Assembly: GCF_000006445.2 (NCBI RefSeq)
Contig: NC_006044.2
Coordinates: forward strand, 1,240,001-1,304,000
From: Debaryomyces hansenii CBS767
Lineage: Eukaryota; Ascomycota; Pichiomycetes; Serinales; Debaryomycetaceae
Direction of reading: 5' to 3'
DNA length: 64,000 nucleotides
Shown: in pieces, positions 1 to 10,375 of the stretch
Numbering within the stretch: the first letter of the stretch is position 1
Layout of the letters: every line of letters starts with the position of its first letter
Position numbers and translations under genes: made by a program
The notes under the pieces: generated by a model
Told to the model about the DNA's origin: nothing
Databases searched by the model: none
The model's input: only the letters and a program-made list of their open reading frames with translations

Positions 1-1121
1 ATTAATTGATCCTTCAATTGATGGTCTACCTTTAACTTAAGCAAGAAAGGATCGTCCAAAACCGCCTTATCTTCTTCTCCCTCATAATCATCAATTGCCT
101 TCTTAAGGACCGGTTTTGGGCCTGAATATCTCTCTACAGAGCTGGTATAAGTAGTTAAAATTTTACCAGTCTGACTGATTTCCTTAGCCACTTCATCGTT
201 CGCAAACGACTCGTTTTTCAAACTTGATCTAATTTCTTTAATTTTGAGCGATAAGTTTTTCAACAAAGTCTCCAATCTTGGTATTAATTTCGTTTTCAAT
301 TCTTTGCAGGTTTTCATCTGAGCCTGGAATGAATGAAGGTGGTGGTTGATGAAAAGCGGAGCCAAATTCGTGAACACCGAATCACTGGGGAAAAATTCTG
401 GTGGGATTCTCACATCATTGGTATTATGTGAACCTAGAACTGGTGGTGTCTGTCCCGAATGGTTATGGTTACCCATCGACAATGGCAACGGCAATGACAA
501 GGAGCTATTAATATGATTAGGGATATTCTTGAAAAATGCTGTACTACTGGTGTTCCGTTTGTGTGAGCTATTGTTGAACGAGTTTTGGTTCCCACTAGGA
601 GAAGGAGCGGCGTTACGCTTCATGAACGTCGAGTTGTTGGACTTGGTTTTGAATAAGCCTGGTCTTTTGTCATTCGATATCACACTTACATTATCGCCAT
701 TTTCTCCTCCCGCAGTATTCCCTCCACTCTGATGCATCTGCGCATCGATACCATTACTCGATGTATTCCCACTGTTTGCCAAATTCGATCCTGACGTTGT
801 TTTCTTCAACTCCTTACTCGGAGTCCCTGGTTGGGAATTACTATTGCCTTCAAGGAGCGATTGGTACTTCAAGGGCAAGTCTTTGAATCCCGGGAACTGG
901 ACCGAACTTATCAACTGAAAGTTGATATTAGCAGAGAACTCCTTACTCACACTGATCTCTTTCAAGTAGAAAATGAGCGACTTAATGAAATGTTTCCAAT
1001 ACTTGAAATATGCGATCAAATCATCTATTGGCTTCGAGTCTCTATTAGGGACATTAATGTGGTATGGCGATCTAGGATCGCCACTTGGTAAAATACTCTC
1101 TTTCTCGAAATAAAATGACAT
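1..1121 (-). CDS. Slm1/Ask10(Rgc1)-type BAR-like protein, N-terminal part, cut by window edge
   Basis: Reading the minus strand from the ATG at 1121 gives an open frame of 373 codons that runs off the left edge, so the C-terminus is missing. The N-terminus (about residues 30-75) and the last 100 visible residues are helical and charged; in between is a Ser/Asn-rich, low-complexity linker. The pattern of a lysine/aromatic-rich helix, then a segment with IPRLETLLKNLSLKIKEI, resembles the BAR-like domain that precedes the PH domain in Slm1/Slm2 and Ask10/Rgc1, which act at the plasma membrane in TORC2 and glycerol-channel control. The PH domain would lie outside the window. Family assignment is from memory of the motif pattern and is moderate; Ivy1 or another BAR protein is the main alternative. 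Confidence 0.5.
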   Translation of the reverse strand, partial: MSFYFEKESILPSGDPRSPYHINVPNRDSKPIDDLIAYFKYWKHFIKSLIFYLKEISVSKEFSANINFQLISSVQFPGFKDLPLKYQSLLEGNSNSQPGTPSKELKKTTSGSNLANSGNTSSNGIDAQMHQSGGNTAGGENGDNVSVISNDKRPGLFKTKSNNSTFMKRNAAPSPSGNQNSFNNSSHKRNTSSTAFFKNIPNHINSSLSLPLPLSMGNHNHSGQTPPVLGSHNTNDVRIPPEFFPSDSVFTNLAPLFINHHLHSFQAQMKTCKELKTKLIPRLETLLKNLSLKIKEIRSSLKNESFANDEVAKEISQTGKILTTYTSSVERYSGPKPVLKKAIDDYEGEEDKAVLDDPFLLKLKVDHQLKDQL

Positions 1122-1826
1122 TATATATCAAGTTATTTGATAAACTTGTAATATTTCAAGCGGATGTTCGTTACAACCTCTTAAAAAGGACTATTTATAT
1201 CTCCTTTTATATCGGTAAAATTCCTAATGATCCGAAATGAAAGGAGGCACCAACGGTTTTTAATGATTTTAGTGTGCAGGGATGGAGATCACGGTAAATC
1301 TAGAATGGTAAAAACTCCAAAAAAGCCTCCCTTTTTATATCTTAATCAGAGAACTCCAGGCCTGGACATAAGCCTTGGTTTACGGAGGGAATTACGGTGG
1401 TGATATAATAGCTTTATGTATAGAAATATCTAGAAATAAATCGGATTGTGTTAAAATATTGCTGCTACGGCAGGTTGAGGAAAACTCAGGCGAGCTTTTC
1501 GGGCTAGTAAATGACTCTCCCGCCCGGTACAACTGGCGGAATCTTTAAAGTGAACCCCAGGCGTAAGTTGCTACCTGGTGTATATATTTAAGTGTAAAAA
1601 TATACCAGCGATTAGATATGGCTGTGAAGTGAAGAATCTTTGGCATTACTGTTTGATACACTTGCGGAATTCATGGAATATGTGAAAAATGAGCCGCATA
1701 CACTAATGAAATGGATGCAAAAACCACAATAATAGGTGAGTAGTTAGTTAGGCGACGAATTAGGTTAGTTGAGTACTTCTTATACAGAAACTGGCACCAG
1801 GTCAGATATTGCTACGTCTCGCTACA
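1122..1826. promoter_or_regulatory. Divergent intergenic region between the BAR-like gene and the unknown acidic protein
   Basis: About 700 bases with no supported gene. It must hold the promoters of both flanking divergent genes. TATA-like stretches occur near 1190-1215 and 1580-1590. The part around 1450-1590 is more GC-rich than its surroundings and contains several short CGG/CCG-bearing words. I see no RNA gene or repeat that I can support. Confidence 0.4.
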
Positions 1827-2771
1827 ATGACAAATATTGCAACTAATAACTCTATTCGACTTAAGATCAAGAAAATTATTTGGGACGAGAGGCGGCGCCG
1901 GCCACAGAAAGAAACAAACAATAATGGGCCGATATGTGATAATTCCAAAGGAGGGTATTTAACTGTTGATTCGGATGATGAAATCGTGTTGGAGGGGCTT
2001 GAGGTGTTCAATAGATACCGAAATAACGATATTGTGGGTGAAAGATACAGGAACATAGACGGGACCCATGGTTGCCCAGTAAATAGGTCCAAGGTGAAAG
2101 AGGTATTTGGAGAATTGCTTGATGTAGATTTCGATACAAGTTCGGAGCTGGATGAGGATAGCGAGTCAGTAATGATGGAGCTCACCCCGTTCGAAGAGAT
2201 TCCTTCTAGGGCCAATTCTTTCAGGCAGTCTATTAAAACTAAGCTTAGAAAACTCCTCAGTAATTCGCCCACAGAGATGCTAAACAAGCTAGAATACGAA
2301 GGCGAGAACTATTCACCAGTTTCGATGAAAATTCCGGTTATCGAGGATACGGAGCAATACAATCGACTAGATACTCTGCTTTTCGATCTTCTGGACGCTG
2401 AGGATCCCAGAATTAAGTTCAATCAATATGTTGATGTTCTAATCTACAACGGGAACTACAACACTCCAGGAGGTAATTCTGGTGATACTACAGGAAGTGG
2501 TAGATTGTGGAGAAATTTATCCTTACGCAAGAATTCGTTCAGGAATAGTTATTCCCCTTCTAAGTCGTCCAGGGTCCGTCCAATACTCAAGAGCAAAACG
2601 AACGAAAATTACGAGTATGAAGCCTTTCAAATAAGAGAGTTTGATAAGATCAACTTCGAAAACTTTATGCATAATTTTGAAAAATATGAAACTTCTAAGC
2701 TAAATCAAGAACCGTATTTGAATGATGCTAGGATAAGCCAATTAAAAAATTATTATCATTGTAATAACTAA
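1827..2771 (+). CDS. Unknown acidic protein, 314 aa
   Basis: I do not recognise this protein. The open frame extends upstream to a TTG at 1809, but the first ATG is at 1827, giving 314 residues. It starts with a basic stretch containing a run of arginines, then becomes rich in Asp/Glu (about residues 45-130, with several SDDE/DEDS-type clusters), then a Gly/Ser/Asn-rich segment, and ends with a conserved-looking helical tail rich in aromatic residues. No signal peptide, membrane helix or catalytic motif is visible. The overlapping minus-strand frame at 1802-2287 has a low-complexity serine/leucine composition and is a shadow. Likely a lineage-restricted, largely disordered yeast protein; function unknown. 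Confidence 0.7.
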   Translation: MTNIATNNSIRLKIKKIIWDERRRRPQKETNNNGPICDNSKGGYLTVDSDDEIVLEGLEVFNRYRNNDIVGERYRNIDGTHGCPVNRSKVKEVFGELLDVDFDTSSELDEDSESVMMELTPFEEIPSRANSFRQSIKTKLRKLLSNSPTEMLNKLEYEGENYSPVSMKIPVIEDTEQYNRLDTLLFDLLDAEDPRIKFNQYVDVLIYNGNYNTPGGNSGDTTGSGRLWRNLSLRKNSFRNSYSPSKSSRVRPILKSKTNENYEYEAFQIREFDKINFENFMHNFEKYETSKLNQEPYLNDARISQLKNYYHCNN

Positions 2772-3342
2772 GCTTAAACAGTTAATTTTGCCTGACTCAT
2801 ATTAGATACAGCTTATTGAAATGCATAAATTATTTAGCACCTGATAGTATTCCTATATTCGTGTTCATAAATTCGGCGTCTATATGAAAATTACTATATA
2901 GACTCAAGAATAAATATTCATTTATCATTATTGTTATTTTTTTTTTTTTCATCCATTCGTTTCCTCTTGCAGTCATACTTATTTAATTTCAAGTAGTCAG
3001 GCAGAGATTAATTCTGTATGTTTCAATATCATACTCCCAATATTCCAAAGTAGTCCATCAATTGATTAGCTCGTCCATGTTTCAAATTGACATCTAAACT
3101 ATACGATTTGCATATGTTCTGGTTGTCAGTGACATTCACTTAACAATAAGTGCATGGCTTATCATATGTGTCATACATTAGTATTTGAACTTTGTAAAGC
3201 TTTATTTGCTATCAAAGCATTGCCAAGCGTCCTATCATTTTTCGGGTTATAAGATTGCAGATAGAAGTTGATGATCCCAACATTTAATACTTCCATCCTA
3301 TCTTGGAAAGAACTAATAGAATCTGCAATCCAAACACACCCT
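2772..3342. other. Intergenic region between convergent genes, with a T homopolymer
   Basis: This stretch lies between the 3' ends of the unknown acidic gene and the methyltransferase gene. It contains a T-run at about 2937-2949 and is otherwise AT-rich. I see no coding frame or RNA gene; terminators of both genes are expected here. Confidence 0.4.
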
Positions 3343-3918
3343 TCACTTTTCCTTTAAACTTGACTCTTTCTGCAATGGTTTCTGTTCCAATTTAAGTAAC
3401 CTCTGCTTCAACGGTACCCCCCAGCGATAACCAGATATTTGACCCAGCTTTGTTAAAGCACGATGACAAGGTACGAATAGAGCAATCTTGTTCGCTCCAC
3501 AAGCAGCCCCTACTACTCTACTGGACTTTGGCATTCCTAAATTAGAAGCCATTTGTGAGTAGCATACTGTTTCCAGCGCATTAGTATTCATGAGCTGATT
3601 CCAAACTTTTCGTTGCAATTCTGTTCCAAAAATGAATTCATATGGTATCTGCTTATGCATGGTATTGATTAATCTCGGATCTTCAGCCATTAACCTAAAC
3701 TTCTCTAACGTTTCTGATACTTCTGAATTCGCTTTTCCTACTATGGGTTGAAGCACATAATTCTTGAAGCGAGCAAAATCTTTCTTCATTGTCACAATCA
3801 AAACTTCTGGCTTATCCCCAAGCGAAGCATAATAGAGGCTACCGTGTGTATTTGTCACAATAAGTGCCTTTGTATAACTCACATCAATAATAGAATATAA
3901 CAAATATATGTTCTTCAT
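3343..3918 (-). CDS. MGT1: O6-alkylguanine-DNA alkyltransferase, bacterial Ada-type C-terminal domain
   Basis: Suicide repair enzyme that moves methyl groups from O6-methylguanine in DNA to its own cysteine. The active-site motif VPCHR is present with the acceptor Cys at residue 151; the helix-turn-helix arginine-finger region reads SSRVVGAACGANK. The frame is open upstream to 4101, but the extra 61 residues are low-complexity and include a translated tandem repeat (3937-3960), so I chose the ATG at 3918: 191 residues, the usual size of yeast Mgt1. The sequence after the active site, SGYRWGVPLKQRLL, and the ACGANK block are closer to the C-terminal domain of E. coli Ada (SGYRWG) than to Ogt-type enzymes (GYAGG), from memory. 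A regulator with the N-terminal half of Ada lies at 16.2 kb. Confidence 0.93.
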   Translation of the reverse strand: MKNIYLLYSIIDVSYTKALIVTNTHGSLYYASLGDKPEVLIVTMKKDFARFKNYVLQPIVGKANSEVSETLEKFRLMAEDPRLINTMHKQIPYEFIFGTELQRKVWNQLMNTNALETVCYSQMASNLGMPKSSRVVGAACGANKIALFVPCHRALTKLGQISGYRWGVPLKQRLLKLEQKPLQKESSLKEK

Positions 3919-4786
3919 TCTAATTAAATACTCTGTAGAATACTCTGTAGAATACTCAGAGAGATAATTCAATGTTTTATACACGAGAAGAAAACATTGA
4001 AAGCAAAAAAAATTTGAGTTTGTTCGTATAATTTTGACAGAATATACCATGCTCAGCAAGTAACCACAGACTAAATTAGATTTTATATTGTTGCATGACA
4101 TCTAGTTTCATAATGATGTTACATTTACACTAATATTCGGTTGATGCCAGTGTACGTAATATGCTGCGAATAACCTACTTGCAGACTCAAACAAAATATT
4201 TTCCAAAGGCCTTTTCTTATTTACAGTATTTAATCAAATATTTTCATACTTAGCCTAGCATTGGAAATTCGTCTGAAGCAAGGAAAGATCAGTAACCTAA
4301 TTCAGAACATTCTCTACATTGAGGAAAAAGTCTGCATAATCGACGACTATTCTATAAACGAAAGAGAGCAGTCCAGGAATAGGAAAAAAGATACCCAATA
4401 TTTAAAGTACTTAGAATATAGTAGAAAGCGAGTAGAAAATTTACAGACCAGAATGCCTATTCCTCACATTAAGGAAGTTGAATAAGCCGCATTTTTTACT
4501 TCTTACTAGAGAAAAATATTTATTTTAGATTTCAGAATGTTAGTGGGCTGTACCTATAATCCAATCAACAATCGTACAATTACACCGTTATAACACGACT
4601 ATATTCAGGGGATATTAAGGCAGTGTGCTGCATAATATAATCCAAAAAAAGAACTCCAACACAATTCAATCGCAGACATTTCATCATATCAGGTGATCAC
4701 TGCAACCAAAATTTATCATTATTAATGGAAAACTACTTTGAATAGTATAATCTATAATCTTACTCTATTATACTGGCTATAGCATC
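3919..4786. promoter_or_regulatory. Intergenic region with MGT1 and MET16 promoters
   Basis: Divergent promoter region. A tandem repeat of a 12-base unit (GAATACTCTGTA type, three partial copies) lies at about 3925-3962, just upstream of the chosen MGT1 start. A possible gene relic at 4161-4485 is listed separately. No CACGTG (Cbf1) element was seen in front of MET16. Confidence 0.4.
4161..4485 (+). pseudogene. Possible small gene or relic broken by a frameshift
   Basis: An ATG at 4161 opens a 30-codon frame that starts MLRITYLQTQTKYFPKAFSY, a basic, hydroxylated N-terminus of the kind seen in mitochondrial presequences, and stops at a TAG near 4251. The +1 frame is open from about 4234 to the stop at 4485 and encodes a charged, helix-forming 80-residue segment rich in Lys, Arg, Glu and Tyr, but has no ATG near its beginning. 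The two frames would join with a single-base shift near 4240. I see no usable intron (the space is too short). It could be chance, a decayed gene or a real small mitochondrial protein with a sequence error. I do not recognise the product. Confidence 0.2.
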
Positions 4787-5569
4787 ATGACAATAACAGG
4801 GCCTGTAAACTTATCTGCTGAGCATTTGCAACATTTGAACGAAAAACTTCAGGAGTTATCACCAGAGGAAATCATCAAGTGGGCTTATATTACTTTTCCA
4901 AACTTATATCAAACCACTGCTTTTGGATTAACAGGATTAGTTACCATAGATATGATCTCAAAGTTAAAACCAGAAGAAGATCATTTGATAGACCTTATTT
5001 TTATTGACACTTTGCATCACTTTCCTCAAACTTATGATTTGGTTAACAACGTAAGCAAAAAGTATAATTCTAAGATCCACACATTCAAACCGTTAAACGT
5101 CGAAACTGAATCTGAATTTGCACAAAGATACGGAGATCAACTATGGGAAACCAACGACTCGTATTATGATTTCTTAATAAAGGTTGAGCCTTCTCAACGA
5201 GCATATAAAGATTTGCAAGTGGTTGCAGTGTTGACAGGTAGAAGAAAGTCCCAAGGTGGGGCCCGTGGCTCATTGCCGGTGATTGAAATTGAAGAATCGA
5301 GTGGTACCATCAAGATTAACCCGTTGTGTAACTGGGACTTCAATAAGGTGAAAAGCTACATCGACGAAAATAACGTGCCGTATAATGAATTATTAGATTT
5401 AGGCTACAAATCGATCGGTGACTGGCACTCGACTGTCCCCGTTGCCGAAGGTGAAGATGAAAGAAGTGGTAGATGGAAGGGTAAAGCCAAGACTGAATGT
5501 GGGATTCACGAAACTAGCAAGTTTGCCCAATATTTAAAATCGAATGAGAATCCTACCATCAATTCTTAG
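4787..5569 (+). CDS. MET16: 3'-phosphoadenylylsulfate (PAPS) reductase
   Basis: Reduces PAPS to sulfite with thioredoxin in the sulfate assimilation pathway. The 260-residue protein has the expected length of yeast Met16. The nucleotide-binding region around residues 44-55 (TAFGLTGLVTIDMI) corresponds to the SGx(T)xE-like loop of the family, followed by IFIDTLHHFPQTYDL, and the catalytic cysteine is at residue 238 in the diagnostic KTECGIHE motif near the C-terminus. The ATG at 4787 is the first in frame. No CTG codon occurs in this gene although it holds about 25 leucines, which fits a CUG-Ser1 yeast. Confidence 0.97.
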   Translation: MTITGPVNLSAEHLQHLNEKLQELSPEEIIKWAYITFPNLYQTTAFGLTGLVTIDMISKLKPEEDHLIDLIFIDTLHHFPQTYDLVNNVSKKYNSKIHTFKPLNVETESEFAQRYGDQLWETNDSYYDFLIKVEPSQRAYKDLQVVAVLTGRRKSQGGARGSLPVIEIEESSGTIKINPLCNWDFNKVKSYIDENNVPYNELLDLGYKSIGDWHSTVPVAEGEDERSGRWKGKAKTECGIHETSKFAQYLKSNENPTINS

Positions 5570-6270
5570 ACTCCAAAAGTCCTTTTTAATTATTTCTTTC
5601 GTTAATGTATGATTCATGCCTCCATACCCCCTGGACATATTTGTCAAAGTATTACTTGCACTAGCTACTCCTGCTAATGCTTGCTCTAAAATTTTATTTA
5701 TAGAAATAAGCTATGTTTTGTATATTATTATTATTATTATTATTATTACTAGTTATTGCTAGCATTTGTAGCACTTCAATGATTCTTATGGTTCGTGGTT
5801 TGTGATTGTGGACGTCGACCATAATCTGTTCATGTACGTACTAAACCCTCAATACATGGAGGTCATCAAACTTGCATATGAGCAAAGAACCTTTTTCAGT
5901 TACAATTTAGATACTTAATCAGGTACAGGGTATACAAAGACCCCAAGCATATAATGATGCTATATATATATCATCTCTTATGTTATTACACCTATAGACC
6001 CAATTGTATTCGATGAGTTTTCCTTTTATTAAACTACAAACATATATCCTATTTGGTGAGGTCTATGTGTTAAACCGATACCTCCGTAAACGGGATCTTA
6101 TATCACTTGAAATTGAAATACCGTCTATTGAAATATTCGTCAAAACACAATCAATCGTTATTATTCTTTTCCAATATATAAATAGTCATATTTATTATCC
6201 AACAAACACTAAGGAAGATTTTTTTTAAAATCTATCGTTCAGGTTGAAATATTAGAAGTAGATTAGAATT
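5570..6270. promoter_or_regulatory. Intergenic region with TTA microsatellite, upstream of the ceramidase gene
   Basis: Holds the MET16 3' end and the ceramidase promoter. A (TTA)n microsatellite of about eight units lies at 5725-5748. Open frames here start only at TTG and look non-coding. No RNA gene seen. Confidence 0.4.
5725..5748. repeat. (TTA)n microsatellite
   Basis: About eight direct copies of the trinucleotide TTA/ATT, downstream of MET16. Simple-sequence repeat of no evident function; likely polymorphic. Confidence 0.9.
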
Positions 6271-7182
6271 ATGCTTCCCTTTGCTATACCATATCCACCA
6301 GAAAAAGACAATGGATTCTGGGGAGTTCCAACGTCTACAATTGATTGGTGTGAAGAAAATTATGTTGTATCTCCATATATAGCGGAGGCATTAAACACAC
6401 TTACAAATTCAGTATTCATTGCCTTGGCATTGTTTGCTATATTTCACGCCTACAGGAATAAGTTAGAACCACGGTTTCTCTTGATTGGATTTGGATTTAT
6501 GTTAGTCGGGATCGGATCGTGGTTGTTCCATATGACACTTAGATATCATTTCCAGCTTCTTGATGAATTGCCGATGATTTATGCCACATGTATTCCATTC
6601 TGGTCTGTTTTTAGTGAATTCAAGTCTAAAAAGGAATCCATTTTAGTTGGTGTTGGTATCTTTGCGGCTGCGAACACGTTAACCGCTATTTATTTGTACT
6701 TTAAGGATCCGACTATTCATCAAGTCTCTTATGCACTTTTGAATGCTTGTATCATATTCCAGTCTATCAGCTTAACCCAGGCACACGTTCATGATGCTGG
6801 TGCCAAAAGACAGTTGTATAAAACCATGATATTTGGTGTTGCAATTTTCATCCTAGGATATTTCTTATGGAACGTGGATATTCATTTATGTACACCTATA
6901 AGAGCTTTGAGAAGAAACTGGGGTATGCCATATGGATTTGTGTTGGAAGGGCATGGATGGTGGCACATATTCACGGGAACTGGAGTATACTTCTATGTCG
7001 TTTACGAAGAATATTTAAGATGTTTCTTGACTGGCACAGAAAGATTCTTCAAATTTAAATGGATTTGTGGTTTGCCAGTTGTTAACTGTATTGACCCAAA
7101 AGGCTTAGATAGATTCAATGAAGTCAAAAAATTGGCTGAAGCAGATGCCGAGTTTTTATTAAATGAAAAGAAGAATAACTAG
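6271..7182 (+). CDS. YPC1: Alkaline ceramidase (Ypc1/Ydc1 type)
   Basis: Multi-pass ER membrane enzyme that hydrolyses (and in reverse makes) phytoceramide or dihydroceramide. At 303 residues it matches Ypc1/Ydc1 (about 316). Family blocks are clear: GFWG..TSTIDWCEENYVVS near residues 15-33 with N-terminal acidic residues, TNSVF after the first membrane segment, the GSWLFHMTLRY block with QLLDELPM (about residues 88-106), and the C-terminal HGWWHIFTGTGVY block (about 230-243) carrying the metal-binding histidines. Seven membrane segments are visible. Ypc1 versus Ydc1 cannot be decided; this clade often has a single copy. It is convergent with MSH2, only 36 bases apart. Confidence 0.93.
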   Translation: MLPFAIPYPPEKDNGFWGVPTSTIDWCEENYVVSPYIAEALNTLTNSVFIALALFAIFHAYRNKLEPRFLLIGFGFMLVGIGSWLFHMTLRYHFQLLDELPMIYATCIPFWSVFSEFKSKKESILVGVGIFAAANTLTAIYLYFKDPTIHQVSYALLNACIIFQSISLTQAHVHDAGAKRQLYKTMIFGVAIFILGYFLWNVDIHLCTPIRALRRNWGMPYGFVLEGHGWWHIFTGTGVYFYVVYEEYLRCFLTGTERFFKFKWICGLPVVNCIDPKGLDRFNEVKKLAEADAEFLLNEKKNN

Positions 7183-7218
7183 TTCATATATTTATAGCTT
7201 TATATATATATAGTAATA

Positions 7219-10218
7219 TCACAACATACTAAGTACCTCATTTATGTATTTGTCGCTCTGAATAGTTCCAGCATAGTCTTCATTCACTAACTTCTTAAGA
7301 ATTTGTACTGCTTCTTCAGATTCAACACTACATTTGGAATCAGAGTCGTAACATATGGTTTTCCATTTCTTTAGGATTTCTTTCAAGTTATTGATACCGC
7401 TGGTAATCTCATCGCCTGAGCATTTGGTTCGTTTGTTCTGGATATACTGATCTTCGTCAATAGAATTAGAGTTTTGTAACTCTGAAGCCTTTCTCTTTGC
7501 CATATTGACAATTTTGTTTGGGAATTTGACTAATTCGGCAACATGTATACCAAACGACTTATCAGAAATGCCTGGCTCAACCTTGTACATCAACGTGATA
7601 TCATCTTCATTTTCGTCATTTTGCTCATCATTTTTTTCAACATGTGCAACAACATGTAAGTTACTAACTTTGTCATTATATTTTGTAGCTAACTCAGTCA
7701 ACTCGTGGAAATGAGTAGCAAATAATGTAAAGCAGTGCTTTTCACTTATCAAATGTTCCAGGATTGACCAAGCTAAACCAAACCCGTCATATGTACTAGT
7801 ACCTCTACCCAACTCATCAACTATAATTAATGAATTGTGAGTAGCAGTTGCTAAGATCGACGATGTTTCTAGCATTTCGATCATGAAAGTAGATAATCCT
7901 TTTAATTGTGAATCGCCAGCACCTACTCTTGATAAAATAGCATCAAATATTGGAATTTCAGGAGCAGAAGAATCTTCACTAGCTGGTACAAACGATCCAA
8001 CCTGGCTCATTAATGCAATAACCCCCACTTGTCTAATATAGGTTGATTTACCACCCATATTTGGACCAGTTATAATGACAAAAGGTTTGCCTTTAGAATC
8101 AGCTTCTGCATTTGGTGTTGATAAATAGACATCATTCGCAATAAAGTTAATATCATCTTGAACTTCCAACACAGGGTGTCTGGCTTCTTCTAATTTGATT
8201 TTCCTTTGTTTATGTTCATCTGATTCAATTGAGCTACTAAGAGGATGTAACATCGGTTTGACATATGGAATAGGAGCGAAGATAGCCACATTTGCAAAAC
8301 TAGCTAATACGTCTAAATGACCCAAAGTCAAAGACAATGATGTGAATACCAGTTGATATGTAGACGTGATTGATAATATTTCTTTTATTAATTCTCTTTG
8401 TTTCGAATTATATTCGCCCGAAAATTCTTGATACTTTTCCGATAACGATCTTAAGCTTTTCGATGTGAAAAATACACCCGCTTTAACCGTTTGTAATTCA
8501 ATATAGTTATTTCCTGTATTCCGTAATACAGATGAATCATTCCTAGTTACTCTAAAACACCACCCATGTTGTTGGTGTTTTTCTAATTTTAGTTTTTTTT
8601 CTAGTTCAATACCCAAATCTTCACTAACTTCTATGTGACAGTTCTTGATGTTTGACAATGTAGCTTGTAAATTGTCATTAATTGCAATCAAGGATTCATC
8701 AAACTCAGGCTTTATATTAAAATCTGTATTCAACAAATCATGCGCCGATGACGATTCCAAAGGCGATAAATCTATAGTAGTTTCCACTAGCTCCTGGTAT
8801 TTTATCAAAGATTCATAATTCTTGGAGACAGGGTCTAACCAATACTTCTTTATTAACAATTTTACATCATCACCATTGTTTTCTTCACCAACGATATTGG
8901 ATAAGTGATCAATTAATTGAGGTAATACAAGCACCAATTGATAGAGTCTAATCACGTCTTCTAGTTTTTTATTTTCGTTTCCGACAGTTTTCTTTATACC
9001 GTTCGATATTTTCTTTAGCAATCTTTTAACATCAGGAATTTGGGGTAGCCAATCTTGGGAAAGAAACACTCTGAGATTAGTGTCTTCCATAAGGTGATTA
9101 ACTAAAAGATGTCTTTCATTGATCTCAACTAAATTTGTTAATGGCTGTTTCAACCACTGCGACAATAATCTCGAACCAACTGAAGTCTTGCACTTATTCA
9201 AAAGTTCAAATATTGACGTGACATTAGACGATTTGGTTATCAAATTGTTGGAACTGCTCGATTGTGTTGGGAAAATATTCAATGCTTTCATAGTTGACAG
9301 ATCTAATTTCATAAATGAAGATAAGTTGTACTTATCGATAGTGAAATTAGGCGATTCTTGGGTGAATAAGTCCAAATAATGCAACAATGCATTACAACAG
9401 GAGAAGGATAAGGAATATTCAATTGAGCTAATACCCTTTGAGCCTAACACAACTTCGATATTATTTGCCTCGTTGGTAGTTGTTATAAACTTTCCTAAGT
9501 CCTGTTCAATATCTTTATTAGTAAACAATGAAGATTTCACAGAACTTATCACGATTCCTCCAATCTTGTCTAACACTTGATACAACTTAATAACCTCATT
9601 ATTCTCGTCTTGTGGGTCGTAATTTGAGGGCAATATAACCTCCTTAACCCCCAACTGCAACAACAAACTCTCCAAGTTCGAAAAAAGATCGTTATCGTCA
9701 AACTCAGATACCTGTATGTTATTATTCAGCAAATCAATCAAACATATCCCAATCTTTTTCAGTGACCCTACTTGTTGATACTTGATCCCCGCTATCATTG
9801 GCGATGAGAAATCCTTTATCATGTTCTCCAAATTAATCCCATATTCGTTCGATAAGTTTTCTAAGTTTCCAGGCGTAGCCATCGTGACTATCTGGAAAGT
9901 CTTACTGTTATAAATCTCCACCTTATAATTATTATCGATCAAGCAAAACCTCAACACATTATTAGTGAAAACTTGAGGAGAAATAGTCACATACTTATTC
10001 TTGTGTGTCTGGTTATATTTAACTACCGATTGTGTCTTATAAATATTATCTGCAATCAAGTCAGCGTCTTCATCAAGGGCAGTGAAATAGTCTTTATTAT
10101 TATGATCAATTATACGAATAGTGGTTGATTCTTTAGGAGGAAGATTACTATATTTTCTGTAATATTGTCTTTCGTCTCCCGTGTCAGCAAACTTAAGATC
10201 TGGTCTAGTACTGGACAT
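7219..10218 (-). CDS. MSH2: DNA mismatch repair protein Msh2
   Basis: MutS homologue that pairs with Msh3 or Msh6 to bind mismatches and loops. The 999-residue protein begins with MSSTRPDLKFADTGDERQYY, typical of Msh2 domain I. The ATPase core has Walker A GPNMGGKST at about residue 717, the Walker B/signature stretch with STFMIEMLETSSIL and IIVDELGRGTSTYDGFGLAW, and the FATHFHEL motif. The C-terminal dimerisation helix-turn-helix follows. It is slightly longer than S. cerevisiae Msh2 (964). The promoter lies to its right, before the CipC-like gene. Confidence 0.98.
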   Translation of the reverse strand: MSSTRPDLKFADTGDERQYYRKYSNLPPKESTTIRIIDHNNKDYFTALDEDADLIADNIYKTQSVVKYNQTHKNKYVTISPQVFTNNVLRFCLIDNNYKVEIYNSKTFQIVTMATPGNLENLSNEYGINLENMIKDFSSPMIAGIKYQQVGSLKKIGICLIDLLNNNIQVSEFDDNDLFSNLESLLLQLGVKEVILPSNYDPQDENNEVIKLYQVLDKIGGIVISSVKSSLFTNKDIEQDLGKFITTTNEANNIEVVLGSKGISSIEYSLSFSCCNALLHYLDLFTQESPNFTIDKYNLSSFMKLDLSTMKALNIFPTQSSSSNNLITKSSNVTSIFELLNKCKTSVGSRLLSQWLKQPLTNLVEINERHLLVNHLMEDTNLRVFLSQDWLPQIPDVKRLLKKISNGIKKTVGNENKKLEDVIRLYQLVLVLPQLIDHLSNIVGEENNGDDVKLLIKKYWLDPVSKNYESLIKYQELVETTIDLSPLESSSAHDLLNTDFNIKPEFDESLIAINDNLQATLSNIKNCHIEVSEDLGIELEKKLKLEKHQQHGWCFRVTRNDSSVLRNTGNNYIELQTVKAGVFFTSKSLRSLSEKYQEFSGEYNSKQRELIKEILSITSTYQLVFTSLSLTLGHLDVLASFANVAIFAPIPYVKPMLHPLSSSIESDEHKQRKIKLEEARHPVLEVQDDINFIANDVYLSTPNAEADSKGKPFVIITGPNMGGKSTYIRQVGVIALMSQVGSFVPASEDSSAPEIPIFDAILSRVGAGDSQLKGLSTFMIEMLETSSILATATHNSLIIVDELGRGTSTYDGFGLAWSILEHLISEKHCFTLFATHFHELTELATKYNDKVSNLHVVAHVEKNDEQNDENEDDITLMYKVEPGISDKSFGIHVAELVKFPNKIVNMAKRKASELQNSNSIDEDQYIQNKRTKCSGDEITSGINNLKEILKKWKTICYDSDSKCSVESEEAVQILKKLVNEDYAGTIQSDKYINEVLSML

Positions 10219-10375
10219 CTTTGCTTTACAAGAAACAAGAAGATCAAAAACTCTACAACCGCCTAAGGCCTGTTATCAAATACAAAAAAAAAGCGCGTTC
10301 GCGTTACTTAAAATATTCCTGTATATAACTATTCCTAATCTACACTAGAGGTCCATGCAGAGAATCAAGCTAGAC

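Noticed and set aside
1802..2287. 161-codon minus-strand open frame
   Set aside because: Antisense to the unknown acidic gene; its Ser/Leu low complexity mirrors the acidic codons of the other strand.
3919..4101. 61-residue N-terminal extension of the methyltransferase
   Set aside because: It is low-complexity and includes a translated tandem repeat; the ATG at 3918 gives the family length.
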